Assembly: GCA_009733715.1 (NCBI GenBank)
Contig: WMKJ01000036.1
Span: 44,155-108,154, forward strand
Length of the DNA: 64,000 bases
Direction: 5' to 3'
From: Herpomyces periplanetae
Lineage: Eukaryota > Ascomycota > Laboulbeniomycetes > Herpomycetales > Herpomycetaceae
The notes beneath the pieces are model-generated. The model worked only from the letters and a program-made list of their open reading frames with translations. It did no database searches and was not told where the DNA came from. A program made the position numbers and the translations under genes. Positions within the stretch are counted from its first letter, which is position 1; every line of letters starts with the position of its first letter. Positions 1-10,195 of the stretch are shown one piece after another.

Positions 1-891
1 CCATTCATGAGGATAACCCTTAGAGCAGATGTTGCGTTAAAACATTGGAAAAGGGTATGCATGAAGCGAGTGGATACGCACATAAAATTCATTCTGGACG
101 ATTTTCTCGTAATGACATAGTCTACCGAAAGGTTAAATCAAATGCTATGTCACGGGCAGAAACCAAAGAGAATATTAGAGTAAGGTAATCTGTATAACAT
201 ACACGCCGACGATTAAAGCACAGGTGAAAGCGGCTAGACAATCAAGTTTAAGATTATAAGGTCAGCGTAAACATTAGAACCTAAAGGTAGTTTAAATAAT
301 TTGGATAACTTACAAAGGGCGATGATTGTATGAGCCCAAGGAATCCAGTAACTGGAAAACTGCAATTGGTTCACAGGGAATGAAGGTGAAATTTTTAGTT
401 CTACTATACACAAACATAAAATCAAGAGAAAAGTTAATACAGACACGTATTAGCGACGTACCTGAACGAGAGAGGAAGAAGCAGGCATTGAAAAAAATCT
501 CACGAACTTGTGATCATTAAACGCCCGAACTAAGGAAATTCGAATGCAAAAAAGAACATTAACAAACTCAAGAGAGACATGAGGGGGTGAAACTGGGCTT
601 AAAAACATTTTCACGAGTCGTTTCTTCGCTCGTCTAACATCGTGCGGAGAATTCATTACATAAGCTTATAAAAACAAAGAGGAGGTGGTTTCTGAATTGG
701 GACGCTCGGTAGGGGCTGAATAGGGCTGAAACCACAACTTCCAAAACAGGTGGCCCCGTCCTCTTCTCCATCTCGTCTGTTCTTTCCTCTACGTTTTATT
801 CTCCACATTTTTTCTCCTTCACCTTCAGCCCTGTACAGTTCTTTCCTTTTTCAGCCCATCTGTTCACTTCCCCTTTTTTTCCTTTATTACT
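1..891. other. Intergenic, upstream of COG5
   Basis: I see no supportable gene here. Open frames on both strands are short and lack recognisable motifs. The last 150 bases before the COG5 start are strongly pyrimidine-rich on the plus strand, as expected for a fungal 5' leader. A minus-strand open frame at about 450-656 begins with a true ATG and could be an exon, but nothing in it is recognisable. Confidence 0.6.
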
Positions 892-2265
892 ATGGACAAT
901 GCTCAAGATAATCCCATCGATGATTTCGAAGCATTACTCGAAGATGACTTCTCAGCCATTAACTGTGTCAATTCTTTGATTCATGTGACCAATGATATTG
1001 AAGAATTCCCCATTGAACTTGGCCCTGCTACTAAAAAAGTTCACTTCGATATACAGGAAGTTAACCACCGAATATCTACTGCTGCGTCTTCATCTGCTTT
1101 ACCGATTTTACATCATATTCACGATCAAGACATCGCATTAAAAGAAATCTTTCGAGTTATCCATTCCAACGTACACCAATTAGTTCAGGCATACCAAACT
1201 TTACAGCAGCAATATTCTTCCCAGTACACTCAAGCTGTTACCCTCCAAACTAACCTTACCAATGTTTGCTCCGTACTAAAACTACTGCGCCAAATTATTA
1301 CATGCACTATCCTAGCTAGCCGTTCCCTCGAATCCACCCTAGCTTTAAGCGCAAATCACACTCTCATTGCTAACCCTGATCTACCCTTCACAGCCAACTT
1401 ATTTCATGGTGCACGCTGTCTAGCCCAACTCTTTGATCTACTCAGCTCGAATCAACAACCTTTATGTCGCATTTCCTTTATTCATCGGTTACAAAGCGAC
1501 CTTTTACCTTCCCTATATGACACTCTAATTCATTTTGCTAAACGTTTACTCTGCGAAACTATATTTGCAAAATCTGCCTCCACAAATCTATCATCACTCT
1601 CCTCACCCCCATCTCCACTTTCTAACGTTTATCGTGCTCTAGCTGTTCTTCCACACTTCAAAGACTCTGCTAAAACTCTCATAAATCCAACTATTTCCCC
1701 CTTGATTATCACCCTTAACGATTATCTTCAGCATACAATTCAAACAGCTGCAAACTCCTTAACTAAATCATTACTTGATCTACAGTCATTAAACACATGC
1801 TTATCTGAAATAGTAACAAAATGTCACTGCGTCTCGATCCTGCAGAATACGCTGTCAAAAACTTCCCTTGGCGTTTCTATCGTGAAATCTAGTCTGCCTC
1901 CGCCAGCATCTCCTACTGCAACTCCGTTTTCATCATCCAATGAATCGCCTAGTGATCCGTTCAAGAATAATCTGTTAAGTCCCTTTCTAACTTTCCTTGA
2001 TACTCCTTCCTTACCCGCATATTTCTGGCGTACTCTAGCTGAGGTACTCGTACCCCAAGTTCGCGCTGTTGTCGCTCGAAGCAGCAGTATAGCAAGAAAT
2101 TTGCGTGCCAATCACGAATATATCAGTCACTGTCTTCGTGAGTGTGTTAAACGATCAATGGAATTATCATCTACAGATACAGAAATCTCTTCCTCCAATT
2201 CAATGAAATGGCAACGCGAGGCCTCCGTCATTATTAGCGCCATTGTAGGCCCCCTCGAAAAATAA
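892..2265 (+). CDS. COG5: Conserved oligomeric Golgi complex subunit 5
   Basis: This 457-residue intronless frame resembles COG5, a peripheral Golgi tethering-complex subunit needed for retrograde vesicle capture at the Golgi. The N-terminus carries the family start (ALLEDDFSA at about residues 13-21). It is followed by the helical coiled-coil stretch, including LLRQII and SLEST near residues 130-150. A later segment (FWRTLAEVLVPQVRAV, about 379-394) matches the FW motif seen in the middle of animal COG5. The protein ends soon after that, so it is about half the length of human COG5 and close to the short yeast form. The ATG at 892 follows a pyrimidine-rich leader and is the first in frame. 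It converges on the mitoribosomal gene, with 179 nt between stop codons. I am fairly sure of the family; the short length is the main oddity. Confidence 0.78.
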   Translation: MDNAQDNPIDDFEALLEDDFSAINCVNSLIHVTNDIEEFPIELGPATKKVHFDIQEVNHRISTAASSSALPILHHIHDQDIALKEIFRVIHSNVHQLVQAYQTLQQQYSSQYTQAVTLQTNLTNVCSVLKLLRQIITCTILASRSLESTLALSANHTLIANPDLPFTANLFHGARCLAQLFDLLSSNQQPLCRISFIHRLQSDLLPSLYDTLIHFAKRLLCETIFAKSASTNLSSLSSPPSPLSNVYRALAVLPHFKDSAKTLINPTISPLIITLNDYLQHTIQTAANSLTKSLLDLQSLNTCLSEIVTKCHCVSILQNTLSKTSLGVSIVKSSLPPPASPTATPFSSSNESPSDPFKNNLLSPFLTFLDTPSLPAYFWRTLAEVLVPQVRAVVARSSSIARNLRANHEYISHCLRECVKRSMELSSTDTEISSSNSMKWQREASVIISAIVGPLEK

Positions 2266-2444
2266 TTACTGCTGTATCGTCACAAAATTTTATTGTGATA
2301 ACTGTTCCAAAGTAATTATTAAATTCGAGAATTAACTACCTCAATTATACATCAAATTGAAAAATGGTATGCATACACTGCCTGCCCTTAACCAATTAAG
2401 GGCAGATATCCATCAAACTATATTTCATATTCTTATCTTCAGTG

Positions 2445-3476
2445 TTAATTATCGATATACTTATCAACACGAGAAATCTTTTCCTCAACTTTGGCCCAAT
2501 TAATTCGATCCCACCAAGCTCTTAAGTAATCCATTTTACCATCGAATCCCCAATCATGTAACCATGCATGCTCCCATGTATTTACACACAAGAGTGGCTC
2601 GATGTCAATTCCTCCATGCATTGATCTGTGGCTTCCTCGTTCCTTATACCACTGCGATGTGGATGCCACATTTTCCGTATTCATGTCCAGCGGTTGAAGT
2701 CGATTATGAGCACCAGATATCGGCGAACCGGCCGCGTAAGTTCTCAATATACGATGGGAATATTCTCCATTCGCATTGATCATCCCAACCAACCACACGA
2801 ATCCCGGTCCAAACATGACATCCGCATTCGTAAGAAACACGTCTCGTAAGTTTTTTATGCTCGAGAAATCTTGTTCAAGCGACCGCACAAGAAAATTGCT
2901 TAAAGTTACACTATCGGATTCTGGTTTATTTGACTGAAATAGCATAGATTCGCGATAAATTAGTGCACACTACCCAGGTAAACTTACCCTGTGAAGTGAA
3001 CCATGCTAGAACTTACGATACCGTTGAAGAAAAAATGATTATTCCACGCCATAGACGCGTAATTGAACTTCTGACCTTGACTCGGATTTCGAGCTGAAGC
3101 TAGCAAAACTGCTAATGGCGTATCATTCTCGTCTGGTCCGCCTGCCCACCATCAATAATTCCCAATTAGTTAGTTGAATGCTCAAAGGTCTACCCAGGGA
3201 GTGTACATGTTTCTTACCTGCCGTTACCTCCGTGAGTTTTTTACATACATATGCTTGGTAATCGGCCCAAGCGATTTTAAACCCTTCAACTGAATATAAC
3301 CCAGGAATTCCATACTCCTTCCAGCTTTCATAGTTTTCCAGTTTCGGAACTGTGTGGATTGAACGTAATATACATTGCCGCGAGAGTTTTTTTGCTACCT
3401 TTAAATTTTGTTCGCACTTCACATTACATGTAAGTAACTCTCTACCAATACGCCAACATCGCGTCTTCGCTGTCAT
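2445..3476 (-). CDS. Mitochondrial ribosomal protein of the Fe/Mn-SOD fold (mS42/mS43 type)
   Basis: Three exons (3476-3218, 3141-3017, 2933-2445) encode 290 residues. Introns of 76 and 83 nt have GTAAG donors and CAG acceptors. The joined protein has the iron/manganese superoxide dismutase fold: an N-terminal RSIHTVPKL, a central MAWNNHFFFNGI, and a C-terminal LCVNTWEHAWLHDWG followed by the final helix. Catalytic SODs have four metal ligands (three His and an Asp in the D-x-W-E-H box). Here the box reads NTWEH, with Asn for Asp, and the first ligand His is not evident (ADYQAYV). That pattern fits the small-subunit mitoribosomal proteins derived from SOD (yeast Rsm26 and Mrp1) rather than an enzyme. 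The basic N-terminus is consistent with a mitochondrial presequence, though it could hide another exon. I cannot choose between mS42 and mS43. Confidence 0.8.
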
Positions 3477-4399
3477 ACCAATCGTTGCAATTGTAGTCGA
3501 CGTAAGAGTACCATGACAAAAATATATATCCCGCCCACTGAATTTCCGTTACATTTCCCGCACTTTATAATATCTTAGCGCACCATATATTAACAATCAA
3601 TACTCAAAACAATTAGCTTGATCGCGTTTAGAATAAAGTGATTTACTCACTTCTCCTTTTGAGTTGATAACATTTGCGCCTTTTCCAACCCTTCAAATGA
3701 ACTCTGCGCTACGAACGCATATTGCCACGTGATTCCAGATTAGTAACAAATGCCGTTATTACGTTACTTCAGGAAATGAAATTTCGAATATTTTTTTCGG
3801 TAAAGTTGATTTTGCGATATTCACTACACAAGCTCTACTGATTCGTTATATAGATATTACATTTACTGCACATGGATGTTTTGATGTGGAGATTGAGCTT
3901 TTTGGCACGTAGATAATTAAGTACGAGAAAGATTTTTCATCGACAAGTTAAATACAATGAATTTACTCAATTTCAAATGTTAGCAGGTATGTGTGCACTT
4001 TGATTAGAAGGTTTACTACATCTGAAGTCTGCTGTATTAAAAGGTTGGTTAAACGTAACGGATATGATTCACCAGCGTATGGTTCTGGATAAACCCCGTT
4101 CTGTGACCATGACTAACCTTGTAAAATTCAATTTTATATAAATGTCGAATCGTATAACATATGACGGATGCAGAAGTGTCGAATATCTGGGTGTCTGAGT
4201 GTTCAATCACCAGTAGAAAAGGGTCGAAGAGTGCGAAACCATAATGAGTCAGAAACACTAGTAGAAGGGATTGGCAGGTAACAATGGATGTAAAAGCTAA
4301 ATATGCGTAGGACGGGATCGACGACGACCACAGTAGTATACAAAGAATATGTCTGTAGGTAATTGAGCCAGCACAGATTAAAAAGACTCTGGATTTAAG
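3477..4399. other. Intergenic between mitoribosomal gene and secreted trio
   Basis: This stretch serves as the upstream region of the mitoribosomal gene and the downstream region of the first secreted-protein gene. It holds a CACGTG box at 3726-3731 (AATCACGTG on the minus strand), about 250 bp before the mitoribosomal start. An open minus-strand frame at about 4049-4320 slightly resembles the secreted family in composition, but lacks its cysteine signature; I do not call it. Confidence 0.5.
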
Positions 4400-5187
4400 T
4401 TAACTGGAAGAAGTTGTAGAGTAACAGTTTTTATGTTGGCTTCCTTCTAAGCAAACGAAAAATAGCTTAAGCTTTTCACATAAAGCCGGGGCTTTCACGC
4501 CTCTTTTATACCAAAATAATTGTGGGTAATTATGATTCCAGAAACAAGCTTTGGACTTTGATTAGCTGAAGAATAGGGTTAAATTTAATTTTGGGAGTAC
4601 TTACCAAACCATCCCCCGAAGTCAGCTCTTTTCATGAACAAACCATTACCATTAGGATCATAAGCATATTGAAAATTCTGTATGAAAAAGGAACGATGGA
4701 ATTGCATTGGACCAAAATTTGAGGAGAAGTCACCTTCGTAAGGTTCAATATCAAACAAAAATGGCTCATTAAGATTCAAGGGTCCGGGATCGATGAGAAC
4801 TTTCCTTCGTACAGAATCAAACCACATATGCGTAGGTTTTTTGGCATCAAAAGGCTTCAGACTAGCGAGTAAAGGAGATGAAATTCCGGTGTAGGAGGTA
4901 TTGATAAGTCGAAGTTCTGGAGTGACTACCAAATTATCAAACATACGCTTCTTCTGTCTGGGTAAAACACTAACCCGAAGGTATGCTGTAGGGTAGAGTT
5001 CATTGGTTGGAGAATATATACTTTCCATGTACCCAAAATTATCGGTGTAACTCAGATTAGAATTATCCTCACCGTAAGAAGCCACTGGGTCCAGTCTATC
5101 TCCATCGGGTATATAATACTCACGAGCTTGGGAGAAGGAAATTCTGGAGAGAAAGCAAAGCCAAGGAAGAGAGACTAAGATTTTCAT
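4400..5187 (-). CDS. Small secreted four-cysteine protein, tandem paralogue 1
   Basis: Two exons (5187-4605 and 4548-4400) with a 56-nt phase-1 intron encode about 243 residues. The first ATG is at 5187; its signal peptide is MKILVSLPWLCFLSRISFSQA. The mature exon-1 part is rich in Tyr, Asn, Pro and aromatic residues and has several N-x-S/T sequons. Exon 2 begins within the codon before C-F-W-N and carries four cysteines: C-x(21)-C-x(8)-C-x(8)-C-Y, followed by a short Ser/Thr tail. The same cysteine layout, W-N-x-x-aromatic/aliphatic-P motif and intron phase occur in the next two genes, so the three are paralogues. I recognise no known domain. Export to the wall, surface or a host is inferred from the signal peptide only. 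The acceptor (CCAAAG) is weak-looking but is the only nearby one giving the conserved frame. Confidence 0.7.
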
Positions 5188-6781
5188 TTCCAAGTAAATG
5201 AAGAAATCGGAGTGTAGAATACCCTTAAAATCAAGATTGCTTTAGACGTGATGTATGACTCGATTTAAGACAACTTGCTAGCCCATGTATAAGTAAGTTA
5301 ATAAGATGCGATGAAAACACAACTTTAAGTATACAAAAGGAAGCTTTGGAACAGCAAATGGGACAGTGTTCCTTAATAGGAAGTATGGGTTAGAGTGTAC
5401 AGTGGTTAACGGAGATCCGCAAGTAGGCTAATTTAATTGAGAATAGAAGAGGGCGTTAGGAGAAAGAATGATTGACAATGTGGATGATAAACGGAGGATT
5501 TTGAATTCAACACACTATTAGATTTTTGGGGATTTCTAAAAGACTGTACAAATACTCCCTAGATCCGAGTGTTTGGATGAAATTAAGTGGCAGCTCTAAT
5601 AACATTTTTTGGATAAATATGGTTATGCATTTAAAGCGCAATTAAATATGCGTAAAGTAGCAAAATTTATGCTTTCATTCAGTTAACGTGGTAAGAGGTT
5701 TGTGAAATTTATTCTTCAAACGAATGCTAATCATTGGTAGGTTTATGAATTCTGTCTAAGAAATAGATGTTCAATTGGAGTTATTTGGAATGAAATGGCT
5801 GCAAATGTACTCAGAAACATGGGGTTCATACAATTGACATTATTTACGAACAGAACATTCCTATATGTGAAGTTAAGAAAAGAGTAACTATAACATAACA
5901 TCATTGTAATGAGCAATTGAAAGCATACAATAATAACAGATATATTATGTATGATCATTAGGGAAAAATTCAATGAAATTATGCGTAATGATATGCAAAA
6001 ATTACAGCTAGATTGATGATTTCAGGAGATACTCCATGATAAAAATACTTAGGGACATTAACGTAAACCTAATTCTGACGAAATTAATAGATAAAAGCAT
6101 TAATAAAGGTAAATGTGAATAGTTAGAGGGATGTGTTGGCTTGGACAAAACCGTTTAATCGCTAAAGAAGTAAAAGTTGGAACAAAATTATGAAAAACAT
6201 GCCTTGGATTTACCGCTTGCAAACTAATGTCCATTTTAGGAAAGGGAGGATCATTCACCGAGTTCAGCCCTATGGTGTTAGTCATGCGAGTGAATGATTT
6301 TGTTGAGAAGAATAATTTCCACATTAGGCAAGTTTGGTTGATAATGTAGGGGAATGAATTTTAGTGTAAAAATATGTAATTGGAAATCAAGATTTTCAGG
6401 ATGAATATTTAGATGAAAAATGATATTTTGTAATTGATTGAGTTAGTAGATTAAGTATTCAATACAACTAAAATTGCCCAAGGCTAAGATAATGGTGGGT
6501 ACATGCAAAGCCAAGTTAATCTATGTCAACAGATATTTTACATTAATAATACGGAAACAAATAGTAAACATGAAAATAATTGGTATTTTACTCATGCTTT
6601 AGCGGGGTCAGTTTATGAATCATGTTCATGTAATTCAATTTTGGGATGTTTGCTCGAAGTACTTGGTATTTTTTTGAGTGAAAGGGAGGAATCCAAATTT
6701 AGTGGAAGATGGTGGAACTTGGATGTAATATAAAATCTTGTAATGAGATTAGTCGTTTATGTCCCGACCGGTGGCCACATC
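5188..6781. other. Intergenic within secreted tandem array
   Basis: About 1.6 kb of AT-rich sequence. Small open frames on both strands carry no signal peptide followed by the C-x-W-N module. I searched the minus strand by eye for another copy of that module and found none. Confidence 0.5.
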
Positions 6782-7498
6782 TCATATTATGTAACAAGGC
6801 TTTGCGTCGATGGGATGAGGGTATGAACAACTGAATTTGAGATATACAAGCTGACATTCTGGAGGCATCTGAGTTGCGTTGCTTCGTACCCAGTAAACTG
6901 TTGGTATATCATAATTCCATTGACAGACTGTTACGAAGAAAATCATGTTAGTTGGGATGAAGATCAACTCACATATAGAAATTTTATGTATTCAAGACAA
7001 AATTACGGTCCACTTACCCGCCCAGTCTTTGAAGTGTTCGTCTTTAAATGTAAGGCCGTGTGTGTCATTATAATCGAATTTGAAGGGTTTGGGAGGTTCC
7101 TGGCTACTAAATACCATATGACTCCATAGGGCAGCTTTTTCGAAGTGAAATATTTCGTATGTAAATAATTTTAAAACGTCGGAACGTGCTTTAAGATATG
7201 AGTACACTTTTCCCTTGCTCATGAAGACTGACATGGCAAGGGAAGGTTCAGTTGAAATTCCGGCTATCTCAGCAATACTTGCATTTGGTACGAAAGGAGG
7301 AGATCTCTCCCGAGCAGTTAAAAAAGCCTGCCTCACGCCTAAAGACTTGAAATTTCCCTGTTTTGGTGCAACATACATGTAACTGTTGTAACCTCTATGA
7401 ACATTAAGAAGTTGATTATTTTGATCGTCATAATCATCCGAAAGTCCTCGAACCTTCGAAATAATGCAGAGTGCAAAGAATAAGTATGACCACCACAT
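6782..7498 (-). CDS. Small secreted four-cysteine protein, tandem paralogue 2
   Basis: Two exons (7498-7018 and 6927-6782) with a 90-nt phase-1 intron (GTAAGT donor, AACAG acceptor) encode 208 residues. The signal peptide is MWWSYLFFALCIISKVRG. The end of exon 1 reads HFKDWA, matching the G/D-W step of its neighbours. Exon 2 contributes V-C-Q-W-N-Y-D-I-P, then C-x(22)-C-x(8)-C-x(10)-C-Y and two terminal isoleucines. The mature N-terminal part has no cysteines, so the four exon-2 cysteines could pair with each other (inference). The middle segment MVFSSQEP aligns with MVFSNEDP in paralogue 3, which supports shared ancestry beyond the cysteine module. The function is unknown. Confidence 0.75.
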
Positions 7499-8196
7499 AC
7501 TTTGAACACCTGGTAGAAAATTTTGAATTGGTTTTGGTAGTGCTAAAGAATAAACTAAATTTATACACTTTGAAGCTCAGAGACCAAAATATTCCAAGCT
7601 TATTAGTATATTTGGTCTAGTAGGCTTAGATTGATTATAATTCATTAACAGGCCAAGGCGCGAATAAGTTGGGATGGACACATAATTTGAAAGAAAAAAC
7701 GTGCTTGTTAACAGTGCAAGTACTTGGAAGCACATAAAAATTCAATTATACGGAAATTGTATCTTGACTGAAGAGTGGAGCGATACTAAAGCGCATTATT
7801 TTATCGAAGGCATGGAATATTAAAATCTATGCATTGTTTATGAAAATAATAGAGATTGACATGTGAATGAATTTAGTGAGTGAGATAAGTTATCGTGCAG
7901 TTTTTCAAATGAAAGTTGCCATGCGGATTCTACAATATTACAGTCGAGAAGTATTGGAAAGTTTACGACAAACTGCGGGATGGGAGCAAACCAGTGATAG
8001 AAAGGGCAGAATTGTATTAATTTGTTAATGTACGAAAAGTGAGTCTTAATGAGCGATGACGGATACGTGCCAAATATAAAAAAATGCAGTAAGAAGTAAA
8101 GAGTATGGAGCAAGACAATAATACATTGAAAAATGAAAATGAGGAAAAGAGTAAGGTTAACAAAAGGGAGGAAGAGAAAGTTTGAATAAAATACAA
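7499..8196. other. Intergenic within secreted tandem array
   Basis: About 700 bases separate paralogues 2 and 3. It contains one unremarkable minus-strand open frame (about 7838-8113) without an ATG-led signal peptide or the family cysteines. I see nothing else. Confidence 0.5.
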
Positions 8197-8887
8197 TTAT
8201 ATCCTATAGCAGGGTTTAGAATTGAATTCATTTTTACAGCGAAAGTAGAGTGAAACTTCGTCACAATTATTGGGAATATCGGGAGTGTGAACGTATTTGA
8301 AGTAGAGAGATGGAAAAGGGCGGTTCCATTCACATACTAGAATAAAGATGAGAGTGAGTTTTGATACAAAAAAAAACAGGAAAGAGAGGAGAAATTTAGT
8401 CGGAAGAGACATTAAACTCACCTAGCCATCCATCGAAATAGGTAAAATTAGATATTAAGCCGTCGTTTAGTGTGTAATAATATTGGAAAATATATTTTGG
8501 ATCCTCATTAGAAAAGACCATTTCCTCGAAGTAAGTTCTACGATCAAGTAAAGAGAATTGTCCGGTTAGAGAGGAGAAACTTTCAGATTCAAAATTGAGG
8601 TCTAAGATGAATGGACCACGTAAAAAAGTTCCATGCTGCCGAAATGTATCGGGACGGATACAAGCAACGTCAGTGTTATTTATCAAGAAATTTGTGGGAG
8701 AGTCTCTCTTGCAACGAGACACCATTTGGCCAGTGAATTTCGATACTGTACCGTCGACTTTATTTCCGACGATGAGTCGACTGTACTTGCTGTAGAGATT
8801 TTCCTGGCCTGTAATTCCTCTTAAAAGCAAGAAAAGAATGACGAGGCAAAGTTGGAACATGGTGCTAGTAGTATGAATGAATGACAT
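8197..8887 (-). CDS. Small secreted four-cysteine protein, tandem paralogue 3
   Basis: Two exons (8887-8422 and 8336-8197) with an 85-nt phase-1 intron (GTGAGT donor, pyrimidine-rich tract, TTCTAG acceptor) encode 201 residues. A second in-frame ATG at 8860 (MFQLCLVILFLLLRGITG) gives a cleaner signal peptide and may be the true start. Exon 1 ends TYFDGWL and exon 2 opens V-C-E-W-N-R-P-F-P. The tail is C-x(22)-C-x(8)-C-x(8)-C-Y-R-I. Exon 1 has two additional cysteines (VSRC, DVAC) in its mature part that the other two copies lack. Together with paralogues 1 and 2 it forms a same-strand array with 0.7-1.6 kb spacers. No known domain is recognisable. Confidence 0.75.
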
Positions 8888-10195
8888 TAACTTGTAGGGT
8901 GAATTTTAGATTGTGAACTTCTTTCTATATTAATTAACAAAGAACGCAGCCACAGATGTTTTTGGAGTTTAGATAAAAAGTGACGATTGTAAGATTTAGG
9001 AATACATTTAGCAGTACCTGAAAATTTGGATTCTCATTATGACATGAAGATATCGGGTTAGATAGATTAAAGAATAAATGAATTTGTAAAAAGACGAACT
9101 AAACGAATTCGCCAGTATGAACGGTTATTTTCTTGCGGTAAAAAACGAAGGTTTGAGGTACCTTGGTTAGTCGAAAAATAAAAATTTAGATGGGAAATTT
9201 CTCATAAATTTTGAGGGTCGGAGCCAATAAGTTAATTGACAGTTTTGAGTAGAAAATGGTAAATTGAGAAATGGAAAAATGAACAGTTTTAGAAAGTTAA
9301 TGCAGACTAGATGGATGTGATCATGCAACATTTGATAAAGGATAAATTGGGAGATGAAGATCATGCAAAACTTTAAACCAATTTTGAAGTAAAATTGATA
9401 AGTTTCATGAAAGGACAAGAAAGTTTAATGAATTCATATTTATGGGAAGAATAGAAAATCGGAAGTTAATGAAATAGTTTAAAATATTTTGTTGATTGAC
9501 TGAGAGAATAATGGGAAGCCATTTTCACGGATCTAGAGTGGAGAGAAGGTCATACAAGAGTTGTAGTGCAACTTGTATAATGCTGTTAAATGATGCGCAA
9601 CATGAGTTACATGCGAAGGAGTAGGGAAGAGGGAATGGGAAAAAAATTAGTTGTTGATTTAGTTTTCTAGATAAGCATAGTAAGTGAATTATATGTAAGT
9701 CCATGAAATCTTTTGAATGTAAAGGATTGGGAGTATAAGTTTGGGATAAATCAGCATGATTTAACTAATTTTAAGACGGAGATAAGGTTATTTTTAAAAA
9801 ATGAAAAGAAGAGTTATACAAAGCAACGAAACTCTGGAAATGAGACGAATTTGGTGAAACAGAAGTTTTCAGGAGTTGTACTAATTGATATCGAGGCCGA
9901 GGAAATTTAGGGAGAAGAACGCATTTAGAATTCTTGAAAAGTTTTCAAAATCGCCAAAAATTTATTACTTGATTAGGAAATATTTTCCACTTTGACTTAG
10001 TAAGCGGGGACGGGAATTGATGTTTTTGAAAACAAGAAAAAAAAATCGGGTGGAATTATCAAAATTTAAAGAGCTTGGATTGAGAAATTTTGGCTGTCTT
10101 TCATCAGGGGTTTTGGGAGGTTTTTGGGGACAAGTTGACACTGAAATCACATCTGAATTGTTTTGTATAAGAGCTTTGGCTAATAGAGTGGGAAA
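8888..10195. other. Intergenic between secreted trio and DRG2
   Basis: This 1.3-kb AT-rich spacer is the shared upstream region of paralogue 3 (-) and DRG2 (+). It carries only short open frames without recognisable motifs. I see no further copy of the secreted module. Confidence 0.5.

Noticed and set aside
3961-4380. A possible fourth, degenerate copy of the secreted family on the minus strand
   Set aside because: One stretch (FDPFLLVIEHS) loosely resembles the paralogue 1 segment EPFLFDIEP, but there is no C-x-W-N module, no signal peptide in a consistent frame and no phase-1 intron. The likeness is within chance for hydrophobic text.
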